Source of the DNA: Candidatus Hydrogenedentota bacterium
GTDB taxonomy: Bacteria; Hydrogenedentota; Hydrogenedentia; Hydrogenedentales; SLHB01
NCBI GenBank assembly: GCA_020849535.1
Contig: JADLGB010000026.1
Location: 1-58,443, forward strand
Reading direction: 5' to 3'
Length of the DNA: 58,443 nt
Shown: positions 38,271 to 48,105 of the stretch, piece after piece
How positions within the stretch are numbered: the first letter of the stretch is position 1
Layout of the letters: each line of letters starts with the position of its first letter
The notes under the pieces: model-generated
What the model was told of the DNA's origin: nothing
Database searches by the model: none
The model's input: only the letters and a program-made list of their open reading frames with translations
Translations under genes and position numbers: made by a program

Positions 38271-41207
38271 CTACGTGGTCGATGGGGTTGCCGCATTGGT
38301 TTGCGGAGCCGGCAGGGCGGGCGCGGGAATCTTCTTGAGAAGGTCTTCGGCTTCCGCGCGCCGCGGGAATTCGAGCCCAAAAAGTTGCGCATACGAAAGA
38401 GCCGCCTGGGCCTGAATGCGCCCCTCCGCGGGCATTCCCTTGGCTACGAGGAGAAGCCCATAGTCCAGGAGAAGCGTGGGCTCTCCGGGCATCAGTTCCA
38501 AGGCCCCCTGCAAATGCTTCTCACTCTCCGCGAGAGCGCCGGTCCTGAGTTCGGCCACACCGAGCGTGTGCATGACGTGGGCATCGTTTGGCAGCGCTTC
38601 CGCGGCGCGCAGAGCGTGCGCCCGCGCCTCCTCTGGGTCGGCGTTGGAGGAAAGCAGGCAATAGGCAAGGTTGTTATTGCCGATGGGATCGTCTGGCCGC
38701 AGTTCGAGCAGGCGCCGGTATTCTTGCAGCGCCGCCGCGAAATCACCGTGCGTCTCAAAGTAGATACCCCGCTGGAGATGGACCTGCGGCTCATCGGGGC
38801 CCGCTTGGGCCGCCTTGTCGAGTGCCTCCCGCTCGCCCGCATCGTCTTCCACGGCGCGCAGGAAGGCCGCCAGACCCGTCCAAGCCGCGGGAGACGTTTC
38901 GTGGCGCAGGGCAATCTCGCGGGCCCGCGAGGCGGTGTCGGTGGTGCGAACGGATTTCGACAACGTGGCAAACAGGAGAGGCAGCAAAGGCGTGGAACCC
39001 TCCGAGACTTTGGCCGCTACCCGCTCGTACGCGGCGAAGGCCTCGTCGTTCAGTTCAGCCATCTGGCACGCTGTACCGTATGCGAAATCGGCGAGCAGCG
39101 CGGTATCCTTGGCGAGGGTCTGCGCCAGCGCGGAATCTTCCGCGCTGGTAAGCTCGGGGGCGGTCTTCCCCAGTGCGTGCAGGATAATAAGGCCGGCGCG
39201 CCCGCCCGCGGAACCTTGAGCGTCCGTTTCCGCGAGACTGGCGGCTGCCTCGTCAGCCTGCCCATTCTTCAAGTGAGCGGCAGCGGTGATCACGCGGCCC
39301 AGCAAGCGCAGCCGCCCTTCCGGTAATTGAGGGGCCTTATCGATGGCGCCTTGCCAGTTGCCCGACGTGAGGTGGGCGAGCGTCTCAAGCAAGACGGCTT
39401 GGTTCACGGAATCTTGAGGCTCCTGCAGGCCCTCGACCAGGCGAAGTGTTTCCTCGGTATTGCCGGCGTGGAGTTCAACGGTGGCGAGGCCGATCTTGAG
39501 GCCTGCGTCATTGGGGGCCGCTTCGACGGCGCGCGTGAGCAGTTGCTTGGCGTCATCGAGCTGGCGGGCGTCCAAGTATGCCTGCGAGAGATTGAGCGTG
39601 ATTTCCGGCACTTCCGGAAAGAGGGCATAGCCAGCCTCGGCCGAGCGCCGCGCATCCTGGGTGGAACCCGCTTCGCGCAAGGCCAGGAAGTGAAGCACAT
39701 ACCCATCCGGGTTGTCGGGATACTGTGCGATGATGCGCGCGTAGGCTTGCGCCGCGTACCGGGACATTCCGGCCATGCGGAACGCTTGGGCGCCGTTGAA
39801 CAGACTGACGGCATTGTCCGGCCAGTTCCTGTTGCACGCATAGAAGAGTTGCAGCGCGCGGGAACGGACGCCCGAAAGCGCCATCGCGTAACCCAGCGCG
39901 TTCTGCCCGATCAGGCCGAGTTCGTCGGAGCGCTTCAGCCAGGGATCGAGGGCCTTCACGATATCTTCCGGCTTCCGGTCCTTGAGTGCTTTGATGTAGG
40001 CGTGCAGCGGGCTGTCGGCAGGCAACTCTTTGGAGAGTTCCTCGGCCAAGGCTGGATTGCCGCGGAACACGGCAGACACCACAAGGACCTCCCTTACGTT
40101 CGCTCCCCCTTCCGCAAGGAACTGCTCGCGCCCGTCCAAGAGCCGCTTGAGCGACGCTTGCTTCCATAGGGTCTGCCACGAGGCGTCCGTGGGGGTCGCG
40201 GACGGGGTTTCCTGGGCCGTATCCGTTCCTTCACCAGGAGCCGGAACCTGTTGGGGCGTTTGTTGGCGGGCCAGCATCACATCGCGGCAGATGCAGAATT
40301 CTTGAGGAAGCGTCGCGTTCGCCCTTTCGAGGAACGGTGCGGCGCCGGCGACATCTCCCTTCTTGAGCAGAACGAATCCCATCGCGTAATTAGTCCAACC
40401 CGAGGCGGGGTTCTGCCCAATAACGCCGCGTGCGGCCGATTCACCGTCGTCCAATCGGCCCGCCTCGACGTAGGCACGGGCGAGGGCGGCCTTGATGTCG
40501 TAATTGTTTGGATTCTGGGCGGCGACCCTTTCGAGTTCCTCGGCAACTGCGGCAGCCTTGCCTTGAGGGCCCGAAGCCTCAACCAGTCCAATCCACGCGG
40601 CAACGGAATCGGAAGAGAGTTCTCGAAGAACGAGACGGAACTCCTCTTCGGCCTTGACGTGGTCGCCTTGAGTCAAGAGCATCATACCCTGCAGCGTGTG
40701 AATAGCGGCGGATTGAGGATTCTTCTCTGAAAGGCCCGCCAGGAGAGCGGCCGCGTCGTCCTGTTTGCCGGCAAGCATCAGCAGGCGCGCTTTGAGAAGC
40801 CCCCCCTGCTCTTCGTCCACCGAGGCGTATTTGCCGGCGGTCTCAATCGCGGCATCGGTTCGGCCTTGGGCGAATTGCAGGCCCGCGGCCTCGACGTATG
40901 CGGCGCCTGTCGAGGGCGCGGCTTTTATGACGTTTTCGAAGGCCGCGAGGGCTTCATCAACCTTGCCTTCCGCGGCCAGGCAACGGCCCAGGCCCACGGC
41001 GGCCATCCCATTGGCGGCATCGGCCTCGATGGCCTTCCGGTAGAGGCCTTCCGCCTCAGTGGTCTTTCCCAGCGATAGGTAGGCGTCGGCTTCAAGCCGG
41101 TACTGCTCGCTGCGGTTGCCGCCGCAACCGGCGGCCAGGATAGCGATGGCGCAAACGGCAAGCCCGCACAGAAAACAGGACATTGCGGCATAGGCGTACG
41201 TGTACAT
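38271..41207 (-). CDS. PEP-CTERM-system TPR-repeat lipoprotein
   Basis: 978 aa from ATG 41207 with TAGGAG upstream. It has a lipoprotein signal with lipobox LAAGC (Cys28), followed almost entirely by tetratricopeptide repeats (for example TTEAEGLYRKAIEADAANGMAAVGLGRCL), ending in a Pro/Ala-rich tail. Long TPR lipoproteins are typical partners in PEP-CTERM/EPS loci, where they are thought to act as scaffolds for polysaccharide secretion or protein sorting at the outer membrane. The gene starts 9 bp after the EpsI stop, so it is translated from the same message. Confidence 0.88.
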   Translation of the reverse strand: MYTYAYAAMSCFLCGLAVCAIAILAAGCGGNRSEQYRLEADAYLSLGKTTEAEGLYRKAIEADAANGMAAVGLGRCLAAEGKVDEALAAFENVIKAAPSTGAAYVEAAGLQFAQGRTDAAIETAGKYASVDEEQGGLLKARLLMLAGKQDDAAALLAGLSEKNPQSAAIHTLQGMMLLTQGDHVKAEEEFRLVLRELSSDSVAAWIGLVEASGPQGKAAAVAEELERVAAQNPNNYDIKAALARAYVEAGRLDDGESAARGVIGQNPASGWTNYAMGFVLLKKGDVAGAAPFLERANATLPQEFCICRDVMLARQQTPQQVPAPGEGTDTAQETPSATPTDASWQTLWKQASLKRLLDGREQFLAEGGANVREVLVVSAVFRGNPALAEELSKELPADSPLHAYIKALKDRKPEDIVKALDPWLKRSDELGLIGQNALGYAMALSGVRSRALQLFYACNRNWPDNAVSLFNGAQAFRMAGMSRYAAQAYARIIAQYPDNPDGYVLHFLALREAGSTQDARRSAEAGYALFPEVPEITLNLSQAYLDARQLDDAKQLLTRAVEAAPNDAGLKIGLATVELHAGNTEETLRLVEGLQEPQDSVNQAVLLETLAHLTSGNWQGAIDKAPQLPEGRLRLLGRVITAAAHLKNGQADEAAASLAETDAQGSAGGRAGLIILHALGKTAPELTSAEDSALAQTLAKDTALLADFAYGTACQMAELNDEAFAAYERVAAKVSEGSTPLLPLLFATLSKSVRTTDTASRAREIALRHETSPAAWTGLAAFLRAVEDDAGEREALDKAAQAGPDEPQVHLQRGIYFETHGDFAAALQEYRRLLELRPDDPIGNNNLAYCLLSSNADPEEARAHALRAAEALPNDAHVMHTLGVAELRTGALAESEKHLQGALELMPGEPTLLLDYGLLLVAKGMPAEGRIQAQAALSYAQLFGLEFPRRAEAEDLLKKIPAPALPAPQTNAATPSTT

Positions 41208-41216
41208 AGTGGTCTC

Positions 41217-41840
41217 CTACTTGAACTGCTCCAGGAGAATCGGGGCCAGACCGATGGCAAACTCTTCCAAGGTCCGGAACGCGGCCTCGGAGCCCCGCTC
41301 ATCCACGGCAGTGTTCACCTTCACCATCATGGAACCCGGCTTCCGGAACAGCAACTGGTCACGGGACCAATACAGGGAATTCAAGAAATAGCTCCCCGTG
41401 AGCATGTCTCCAGTCTTGAACCAGTATAGAACCGCCTGTTCAGAATCGCCTTTGAAGAGCATCAGGCGCTTTCCTATGAACTGGACGCCGACTGGCGCGG
41501 AGTACTGCTCACGGATCTCCCAACCCTGGCCGGTCAAACAAACCTCGGGGAAGTGGAGGCTTCGGCGCGTTTCACCCGTATAGACGACGGTTAACTGAAC
41601 AGGGACCCCTCGGGAAGAGACATAGTTGCGAATGAGGACATTCGCGTTCTCGAGTACTGCAATAACATGGGGTTCGACGGGAACATCCTCTCCCAACTGC
41701 CGAAAGTCAAGTACCCGATCAGGCAGGCTCGCTACGGGGATCTCGGCCGACACTCCAGGGCGTGTCTGAATGCCGATGATCGTGCGATGGGCTAGGGCGG
41801 TCGCGGCCAGCAGCAGCAATACGAATACGCGCCGGATCAC
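41217..41840 (-). CDS. epsI: Exosortase-associated EpsI-family protein
   Basis: 207 aa from GTG 41840, chosen because it makes a 4-bp GTGA overlap with the exosortase stop; the open frame extends to 41999 but would then overlap the exosortase gene by 160 bp. It has an N-terminal membrane helix (VIRRVFVLLLLAATALA) and the EpsI/DUF3485 core including RNYVSSRGVPVQLTVVYTGETRRSLHFPEVCLTGQGWEI, with the conserved HxPEVC segment. EpsI proteins are the standard neighbours of exosortases in EPS loci, either separate as here or fused to the exosortase C-terminus. Its precise role in sorting or EPS production is not settled. Confidence 0.9.
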   Translation of the reverse strand: MIRRVFVLLLLAATALAHRTIIGIQTRPGVSAEIPVASLPDRVLDFRQLGEDVPVEPHVIAVLENANVLIRNYVSSRGVPVQLTVVYTGETRRSLHFPEVCLTGQGWEIREQYSAPVGVQFIGKRLMLFKGDSEQAVLYWFKTGDMLTGSYFLNSLYWSRDQLLFRKPGSMMVKVNTAVDERGSEAAFRTLEEFAIGLAPILLEQFK

Positions 41841-42730
41841 TTCTTGACCTCCGGCTCCGCTGGGAGAGGAGCGATCTTGCGGAGGAGCTGTTCCGCGGAA
41901 ACCAACAGAATCGCGGCGGTGGCGTATATCAGGATACCGGAGATGTCGTGCACGCGGCCGGCTGCGACGGCGCTGCCCCAATGGTAGCCGACGATACACA
42001 GAAAGAAGATGCGGGTGACGTTAGCGGCGATGGCCACGGGGGCGGACAGGAAAAACAGCAGCCAGCGCGCCCAGGGCTTCGCGCGGCTTACGTAACTGAC
42101 AACCGCACCCAACGCCAGCAATGCGATGAGCGATCGTAGTCCGCCGCACACTTCGCCGACGAGGAGGCGATCGTTTCCGAATATCACAAAGGACCCGTCT
42201 CGAATCATCGGCAATGACACCAACTGGGCCAAACGCACGGCCAGTTCCGTGGCAAGCAGTTTGACCTGAAGCACTAATCCCTGCGTGATGGAGTCAGGAA
42301 TTGGAATCATGAAGACCAGGAAGGCGACCGGAAACCAAAGCGCCCGCAAATGGGCCATTCCGAGAAACGTCAGCACGAAAGCTGCCACCATCAGGAGGAT
42401 GACAGATTGGCCTATGAGACGGAATCCCAGGAAATCGCCCACCAGGATCATGAAGCACGAGAATGCCAGGAGCGCCAGGCCCAACCCGCTTGGCGAAACC
42501 GGTATCGCGCGCAACTCGCGGCGCATCCTCCACACAAAGAACAGGCTGATGACCGGAATCAGCAGTCCATGTGAATAGTAGGAATCGACGCGCCCATACT
42601 GATACAAGAGGCCGTCCCACGTTTCCCGGAAGATCACCCCTACAAGTATGGCAAGCAGGGCCCCGTAAAGAAGGGTTTTGACCGGCAGCCCACCCTTGAC
42701 GATGGCTCGTGTGCGCTCCGCGGAGGTCAT
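41837..42730 (-). CDS. xrt: Exosortase
   Basis: 297-aa polytopic membrane protein with about eight hydrophobic segments. The exosortase catalytic triad is visible: Cys195 in LVGEVCGGLRSL, Arg240 in AANVTRIF and His261 in HDISGILIY. The region WFPVAFLVFMIPIPDSI before the active site is also characteristic. The enzyme is a transpeptidase-like protease that processes PEP-CTERM proteins at the membrane; the seven PEP-CTERM proteins in this window are its probable substrates. It overlaps its neighbours by 4 bp on both sides (ATGA with the 1073-aa TPR gene, GTGA with EpsI). The exact exosortase subtype cannot be fixed by eye. Confidence 0.95.
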   Translation of the reverse strand: MTSAERTRAIVKGGLPVKTLLYGALLAILVGVIFRETWDGLLYQYGRVDSYYSHGLLIPVISLFFVWRMRRELRAIPVSPSGLGLALLAFSCFMILVGDFLGFRLIGQSVILLMVAAFVLTFLGMAHLRALWFPVAFLVFMIPIPDSITQGLVLQVKLLATELAVRLAQLVSLPMIRDGSFVIFGNDRLLVGEVCGGLRSLIALLALGAVVSYVSRAKPWARWLLFFLSAPVAIAANVTRIFFLCIVGYHWGSAVAAGRVHDISGILIYATAAILLVSAEQLLRKIAPLPAEPEVKK

Positions 42731-45700
42731 GAACTCGATCCTGTCAGAAGAGAAGACAACTGATCGAGGCGTCCCGGCAAGTCCAATTTCTCGCCCTGCG
42801 CCACTTTCTGTTTGGCCATGTCATAGTGCGCGCGAGCCTTTTCTTTGTCGCCCAGGCCCAGATAGGCGTACGCCAATTCGACGTCAATCTGCGCCGAGGC
42901 CCCACCACGCAACTCGGCGGCACGGTCCAGATCGCGCGCGGCCTCCTCGTAGTTGTTTCTGACGAGGTACAAGGTGCCCCGCAAGTACAGATTCTCTGGA
43001 CGTTCTGTCAACTCCACGGAGCGGTTGACCGCGTCAAGTGCTTCATCGCGGCGGTTCGGCATAGTGGCGAGAAGGGTGGCCTTCTGCAACAGGACTTCCG
43101 CGTCGTCGGGGACTGTCTTCAGATACCGGTCGTACAGCCCGATTGCGGTGCCTACGTTGTTGCCGAGGCGCGCCACGTTGGCAAGGCCCAGCAGGGCCGG
43201 TGGATAATTCGCATTCGCACTCAATGCGGAGGTGAAGGCGGTGGATGCCTGGGAAAGGCTTTCGGGATCTGTTGCGCCAAGGTACCACCTTCCCAGGTCG
43301 GTGTACAGTTCGGGGGTCTTCGCCGTTTCCGCGGCGCTCCGGATAATGGGTTCTGATTCCGCCCGGCGTCCTTGCCCGTCCAAGGCCGCGATGAGAAACC
43401 GCAGTGCGCCATAGTCGGTGGAATCGGCCTCGTACTGCGCTCGGGCGAGCTGCTCCGCCGTGGACCAGTCCTTAGCGCAGATGGCAATCCACGTACGCAG
43501 CGAGCCAAGAGCCTTGGCGCTCTCTGGTGACGCCGTGGTTTCGGCCTCCAACTGCGCGACGAAGCGCTGCGCTTCATCCACGTGACCGGCTCCCGCGTGA
43601 GCGCGCGCCAGCAGGTCCAGGACGAGTGGATTATGCGGTTGTAGGGCCAAGAGACGATCCAGGGCTACGATTGCCTCCGCATGCTGGCCGGACTGAAGCT
43701 GCGCTTGGGCGAGTGAAAGCTGAACGGGGATCTCCGACGGCGACAACTCGTTCGCTTTGGCTGCGAACTCCAGGGCGCGCTGGGGCAGACCCCGGCCCCG
43801 GGCAATGTCCGCGGACAAGAGGTAGACCTGGGGATCGACCGCCTCGCCCTGTCGGAGTGTGGCGCAAAGGGCTTCAGCCTTCTCCAACTCCGGCGGCACG
43901 CGCTGGGTCAGAAGCCTCGCCTCGAGCAGTTTGGCTCGCACATTGGTGTCGTCAGCGGAGCGTACTTCGGAAACGATCGCTTCCGCGGTTTGCAGGTTCT
44001 CCGGGCTTCGGCGCTGAAGAAAAACCTCGGCAATCCTGAGCTTCTCCTCGGCAAGGCGTTCCACGAGGCCCGTATCACCCCCGATACGCGGCTCGACCTC
44101 GCGCACAAGTGTCAAGGCTCGATCAAGATCGCCCGCCAGAAGGGCATAGCCGATGGAGTTCACTTCGAGACCGAGCCGTACGCTTTCATCGGACTCGCGG
44201 CTTGCATATTTCTGGAGCAGGTCAAGACTCACCTGCAGTTGGTTCTGGCTGGCGAAGAGGCGGGCCCAATCGTCCGCTTCGTCACTCGAGAAATCCGCTC
44301 GCGCGAGGTCCTCTTCCGCCAACTTCTTTGCCCTGGGAAGATCATTTTGAGAAAGCGCAATGGCCGCTTCGGCAAAACTGAGGACTTGCGGTTTCATGCC
44401 GTTCGTCCGTGCGCGCTCCAGCAGTGCCTCCGCCTGGGTCAACTCCTTGCGGGCCAGGTAGTACGACATCAGATCGCGGAACGGCTCCGGGGCGCCGGGT
44501 TCCTGGGCTACCGCGTTTTCGAGCAGACGGCGCACCAAGTCAGCGGCCGCTTGCGCATCGGCGGCGCTGGACACGCTCTGACGCAGTTGGTTGGCGGCCA
44601 GCATGAGGGCGCGCGAGTTTGCGTTTTCGTCCTTGAGCAGTTCTTCGGCGCGGGCCGTGGCCTGTTCGGGCGAAGTGGATCCGAAGAAGGCTTCCCAGAT
44701 GCCTTTGGCCTGCTCGTCGGATGGATACGCCTGCAGATGAGAAATGAGTGTGATGCGCGCCAGTTCCTTCCGGTCACTTTGCAGGTAGGCGAGTATCAGT
44801 TGCAGGCGCGCCGGCTGCAGGTCTGGAGCCTTTTCCACGGCAATCTCAAGCCGTTTGGCGGCCTCTTTCGGCTTGCCGCGTTTGAGCAGTTCACGCGCTT
44901 CCAAGTAGTCAAATGCGGCCAAGTGCTCTGGATAAGCAGCCCGGTAGGTGGCGATGGTCGCCTGGGCATCGTCGAATCGTTCGAGTTCCAACTGCAGATC
45001 GGCAAGGATCATGTAGAGCGTGGGGTGATCGGCAAGGAATGTGGGATCGGCATTCGAGAGCGCATCCGCGGTCTCTTCGGTCTTTCCACGCTGGAAGTTT
45101 GCGCGAGACAGAATGATGTAGGCTTCCTCGCTGGGCTCCGCGCCGAGCACCGCATTCGCGTCCGCGGCCGCGCCCTCCCAGTCTTTGCGCGCCAGCTTAA
45201 GCTGGGCGGATGCGAGCAGGATTTCCACCGGCGAGGGATCGATGGCCTTGGCCGCCTGAATGTCTTGATCCGCCGCATCCAACTGGCCGCGGTCCAAGTT
45301 ATACCGCGCACGCTGAACGAGCAGTTGCGCATTCTTGGGGTCTCGCTCGATAGCCTGGTTCAGGTCGCGGTCCGCCAGTTCGGCGAGTCCCTGCTGGGCA
45401 AGGAGTATTGCAAGCGCACCATAGACTTCGGGGGGGCAGGACGGCAAGGCTGCCAGTTTCTGGTACCGCTCGACGGCGCCGTTGGTATCGCCGAGACGCT
45501 GTGCGGCCAGCGCTTTCAAATACTCGAAGCGCATGTCCTCCGGATAGCGCTTCAGAAGAAAGCTCGTGCAATAGTCCAGATCAACCCACAGCCCGTGCTG
45601 CTCGCAGAACTCGGCCGCTTTCAGCGCGGCATCCCTATCGGTTTCGCGGAGGGTTGCGACACGAAGGTAAGCCTGGGCCGCGCCGCGCAGCATTTCCTGG

Positions 45701-45948
45701 CGGTCTTCGAGCACCTTTTCACAGACCTCCGCGTACCGGAGCAGAATCTCCACATCATCGGGCTGGCGGGCAAGGTACCAGGAGTAGTTGCGCCGCGCTT
45801 CGGGCCAATCGGCCTTTGCATACGCTTGGTTGGCCGCTTCCAGTGCGCGAAATCCGCGGTGCCCAAGCGCCCAATACCCGGCGGCGACCGCCGCGGCTAC
45901 CAGTGCGATGAACAGGAAGACTATCAGAATTACAATCTTGCGACGCAC
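42727..45948 (-). CDS. Large membrane-anchored TPR-repeat protein of PEP-CTERM locus
   Basis: 1073 aa from the ATG at 45948. An N-terminal membrane helix (KIVILIVFLFIALVAAAVAAGYWAL) is followed by about 25-30 predicted TPR-like units to the C-terminus (for example AYAKADWPEARRNYSWYLARQPDDVEILL). It is first in the operon and its stop overlaps the exosortase ATG. It resembles the second TPR protein at 38271-41207 in design but is anchored by a helix rather than by lipid. Together they may form an inner-membrane and outer-membrane scaffold pair for exosortase substrates or EPS; this is inference. Confidence 0.87.
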   Translation of the reverse strand: MRRKIVILIVFLFIALVAAAVAAGYWALGHRGFRALEAANQAYAKADWPEARRNYSWYLARQPDDVEILLRYAEVCEKVLEDRQEMLRGAAQAYLRVATLRETDRDAALKAAEFCEQHGLWVDLDYCTSFLLKRYPEDMRFEYLKALAAQRLGDTNGAVERYQKLAALPSCPPEVYGALAILLAQQGLAELADRDLNQAIERDPKNAQLLVQRARYNLDRGQLDAADQDIQAAKAIDPSPVEILLASAQLKLARKDWEGAAADANAVLGAEPSEEAYIILSRANFQRGKTEETADALSNADPTFLADHPTLYMILADLQLELERFDDAQATIATYRAAYPEHLAAFDYLEARELLKRGKPKEAAKRLEIAVEKAPDLQPARLQLILAYLQSDRKELARITLISHLQAYPSDEQAKGIWEAFFGSTSPEQATARAEELLKDENANSRALMLAANQLRQSVSSAADAQAAADLVRRLLENAVAQEPGAPEPFRDLMSYYLARKELTQAEALLERARTNGMKPQVLSFAEAAIALSQNDLPRAKKLAEEDLARADFSSDEADDWARLFASQNQLQVSLDLLQKYASRESDESVRLGLEVNSIGYALLAGDLDRALTLVREVEPRIGGDTGLVERLAEEKLRIAEVFLQRRSPENLQTAEAIVSEVRSADDTNVRAKLLEARLLTQRVPPELEKAEALCATLRQGEAVDPQVYLLSADIARGRGLPQRALEFAAKANELSPSEIPVQLSLAQAQLQSGQHAEAIVALDRLLALQPHNPLVLDLLARAHAGAGHVDEAQRFVAQLEAETTASPESAKALGSLRTWIAICAKDWSTAEQLARAQYEADSTDYGALRFLIAALDGQGRRAESEPIIRSAAETAKTPELYTDLGRWYLGATDPESLSQASTAFTSALSANANYPPALLGLANVARLGNNVGTAIGLYDRYLKTVPDDAEVLLQKATLLATMPNRRDEALDAVNRSVELTERPENLYLRGTLYLVRNNYEEAARDLDRAAELRGGASAQIDVELAYAYLGLGDKEKARAHYDMAKQKVAQGEKLDLPGRLDQLSSLLTGSSS

Positions 45949-46449
45949 GACTGTTACATCTCCCCTGCTGCTTCAATAGCCATATGGGAATCCAAACGGA
46001 CACGGGCGGCGCGCTGGCGAGTGCCTATGGGGCGTTTGCCGATACATTGCACGGGAGCGATTGCCCATTACAGAATGGCCCTTCTCATTTCCGGAATCTC
46101 GTGCCACGTGCCACCGGCATTAGGTATACCATTCCATACCGGGTATTTCAAAGACACCAGGCGCACCGGAGTGCCGGGGGCAAACGGCGTATCTCGTTCA
46201 GCGTGAAGCGGGTAGTGCACGTCTGGATTCCACCGGCGGAACGCCAATTCATGCGAGTGGCAATCGTAATCCGGGCACATCCATGGCGCGCTCGCCGCGG
46301 CCCTTTTGAAGGAATGATCCGGTGGCCAGCCTGGAGACGGCCCCTTGCCTGTGCGTGTGTGACGGAACTCCCCTTCCGGCACACACGCACAATCGGAACC
46401 GTGGACCGTGCAGCCGCGCGTCGCGCGGCTGCACGCGAAACGCTGGAGA
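45949..46449. other. Upstream region of exosortase operon
   Basis: About 500 bp. The operon promoter should lie here, but I found no clear sigma-54 or sigma-70 pair. A minus-strand frame (46068-46280, about 70 codons, containing CHSHELAFRRWNPDVHYPLH) has protein-like composition but no ribosome site or recognised family and is not called as a gene. Confidence 0.35.
46408..46434 (-). terminator. Hairpin after PEP-CTERM stop
   Basis: A perfect 13-bp inverted repeat (GTGCAGCCGCGCG / CGCGCGGCTGCAC) with almost no loop lies 16 bp after the stop at 46450. There is no T-run, so it may be a terminator or a transcript-stabilising hairpin. Confidence 0.5.
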
Positions 46450-47355
46450 CTATTGACGCCGCCGCGCACGCAGCGCGCTGAAGGCCATCCCGCTCAGGCC
46501 GATGCCCAGTATTGAGAGGGTCATGGGCTCTGGAACAACACCGCCCGCGAAGTAGCTCGGAGTGAGGTCGCCGTTGAGAGCCGCATTGCCTTGGTCAAAA
46601 GCCCAGTTCTCCATGCTCAACGTGTAATTGAACACGTAGAAATTGTTGTCCGTCGAGTTCTCGAATATGCCGGTGATATGCCCAAGCACGGAGGTGGGGT
46701 CTTCATTGATTTCATAAAGGCCCGCTCCGTTCAGGGTGGCGGTGTTCGCAAACGTCGCGGTCAGCGCAAACTCGTACGTGTGGAAGGTGCCCGCGGAGAT
46801 GCTACCCGCTCCACCCAAGGTGGGCGCCGGCCACAAGCGCGCATAGTCTTGCGGATCCAAGACGGAGGGGTAGGTGGCGTTCGCACCCGCAAGATACAGC
46901 ACGAATTCGTTCAGTGCCGAATTCCATCCGCCCGTGAGCGCGGTTTCCGTGCTTGAGTCTTGGTCGTACATCTGCAGGAATCCCGTGTTTGTATTGTTGG
47001 GATTGCCCGAACCGCTGTACTCGGCCCCGGATTGGTTCGTCGTGTAGTACCACGCCGTCAGGAAGATGTTGGCATCTGTCCAGTAATAGCCGGCATCCTG
47101 CACAATGAAGAGCCCGAGGTCGCGGCCATCGTATGTGGTACCTCCGCTGGTATACGACGGAATGTCGTATGGGCCGCCAAGGGGATTGGTGCCCGCTTGG
47201 GCGTCGGCCAAGGTGTCGTAGACGTTCACGACGCCGTCATACGAAAAACGGTCAGTCGATACCGCCAACGAATCCGCGTAGGCGCCCGGCGCTACGAGGA
47301 TCGCCACCGCCACCAAGGCGATGCCCAGCATGATTCTGTGGAAAACGTTTGTCAT
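46450..47355 (-). CDS. PEP-CTERM sorting-domain protein
   Basis: 301 aa from ATG 47355, preceded by GGAAGGAGC; the longer frame to 47652 has no signal peptide and is rejected. The signal peptide is MTNVFHRIMLGIALVAVAILVAPGAYA, cleaved before DSLAV. The mature part includes DTLADAQAGTNPLGGPYDIPSY and TYDGRDLGLFIVQDAGYYWTDANIF, with no family I recognise. The tail is VVPEPMTLSILGIGLSGMAFSALRARRRQ, a complete PEP-CTERM signal. It lies directly upstream of the exosortase operon on the same strand and is divergent from the PEP-CTERM gene at 48106. Confidence 0.9.
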   Translation of the reverse strand: MTNVFHRIMLGIALVAVAILVAPGAYADSLAVSTDRFSYDGVVNVYDTLADAQAGTNPLGGPYDIPSYTSGGTTYDGRDLGLFIVQDAGYYWTDANIFLTAWYYTTNQSGAEYSGSGNPNNTNTGFLQMYDQDSSTETALTGGWNSALNEFVLYLAGANATYPSVLDPQDYARLWPAPTLGGAGSISAGTFHTYEFALTATFANTATLNGAGLYEINEDPTSVLGHITGIFENSTDNNFYVFNYTLSMENWAFDQGNAALNGDLTPSYFAGGVVPEPMTLSILGIGLSGMAFSALRARRRQ

Positions 47356-48105
47356 GTCCCCTGCTCCTTCCCCCACGGAAGCTTGTAGAGCACCGCCCGG
47401 CACTCTGCTCCCTCGTGGTCTTTCCCAAAACAGCACTCTTGGGACCAACTCGCCAGGAGTTGTACCAATCCGCGAAGAGTATCCCGCTGAATGTGAAGAC
47501 TGGAGGTTGACACGGCAGCTTGCAGGATGGGACTCGAACACGTTCCGACGGTGGTAATGAGTTCCCCCGCAACGGTTTAGAGCGGCCCTTCCCCGCTCTG
47601 TCCGGCCGTGAATCCACCCCTGACCACGGTCTACGCCGTCAACTTCCCGCACTTATCCTGTGGAGATACAAGCATATTCCATTCCTAATGTGTGTATATT
47701 GACAACGCATTCATCTGTATGAAGTTAGGTTCCTGTCGCCACCTTCGAGACATTCGACCGGACGGTGCAATCGAAGAACAGTATGTCAGGGTTGACAAGA
47801 TTATGGCCCAAGGCATGAGTGGGAGCACCCATTGCTTCAGACGATCTGGGAACGACGGGCTAGCGGCGTGACAAAACATCTGTCACAAGTGACATACATG
47901 GGGGCGTTGGAAGGTTCCGGGCGGTTGGGTTCATTGGATTAGGTTGTTACATTTCAGTAAGTTAGCGGACGCTCCAAATCAGGCGTGAAACTTGCTTATA
48001 TGAGGAGGGAATCAAGCATTCACACAGCCGGGGTGCAGTGAGGGTCGTGTGGATGCTCCCATGCCTACGGGGCAAATCAAGAACGGTGAGAGGAGAGGCC
48101 TGATC
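47356..48105. other. Divergent regulatory region between two PEP-CTERM genes
   Basis: 750 bp without a gene. On the + side a good sigma-54-like site lies at 47982-47995. On the minus side a weaker GG-N10-GC site at 47433-47446 (TGGTCC-N5-GTGC) lies 78 bp upstream of the 47355 start. A tRNA-like 3' arm near 47520-47540 does not fold into a tRNA. Confidence 0.45.
47982..47995 (+). promoter_or_regulatory. Candidate sigma-54 promoter for PEP-CTERM gene at 48106
   Basis: Reads AGGCGT-GAAAC-TTGC followed by T: GG and GC are exactly 10 bp apart and the -12 element TTGC is intact. The -24 hexamer matches TGGCAC at GGC only. It is 111 bp upstream of the start codon. Confidence 0.5.

Noticed and set aside
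43990..46206. 738-codon open frame on + strand
   Set aside because: Antisense to the 1073-aa TPR gene; no domain and low-complexity Gln/Arg/Gly composition.
46068..46280. About 70-codon minus-strand frame with protein-like composition
   Set aside because: No ribosome site, no recognised family and overlaps the expected promoter region of the exosortase operon; it could be a gene remnant.
47515..47590. tRNA-like sequence (minus strand GTGTTCGAGTCCC)
   Set aside because: Only the T-loop resembles a tRNA; anticodon and acceptor stems do not pair.
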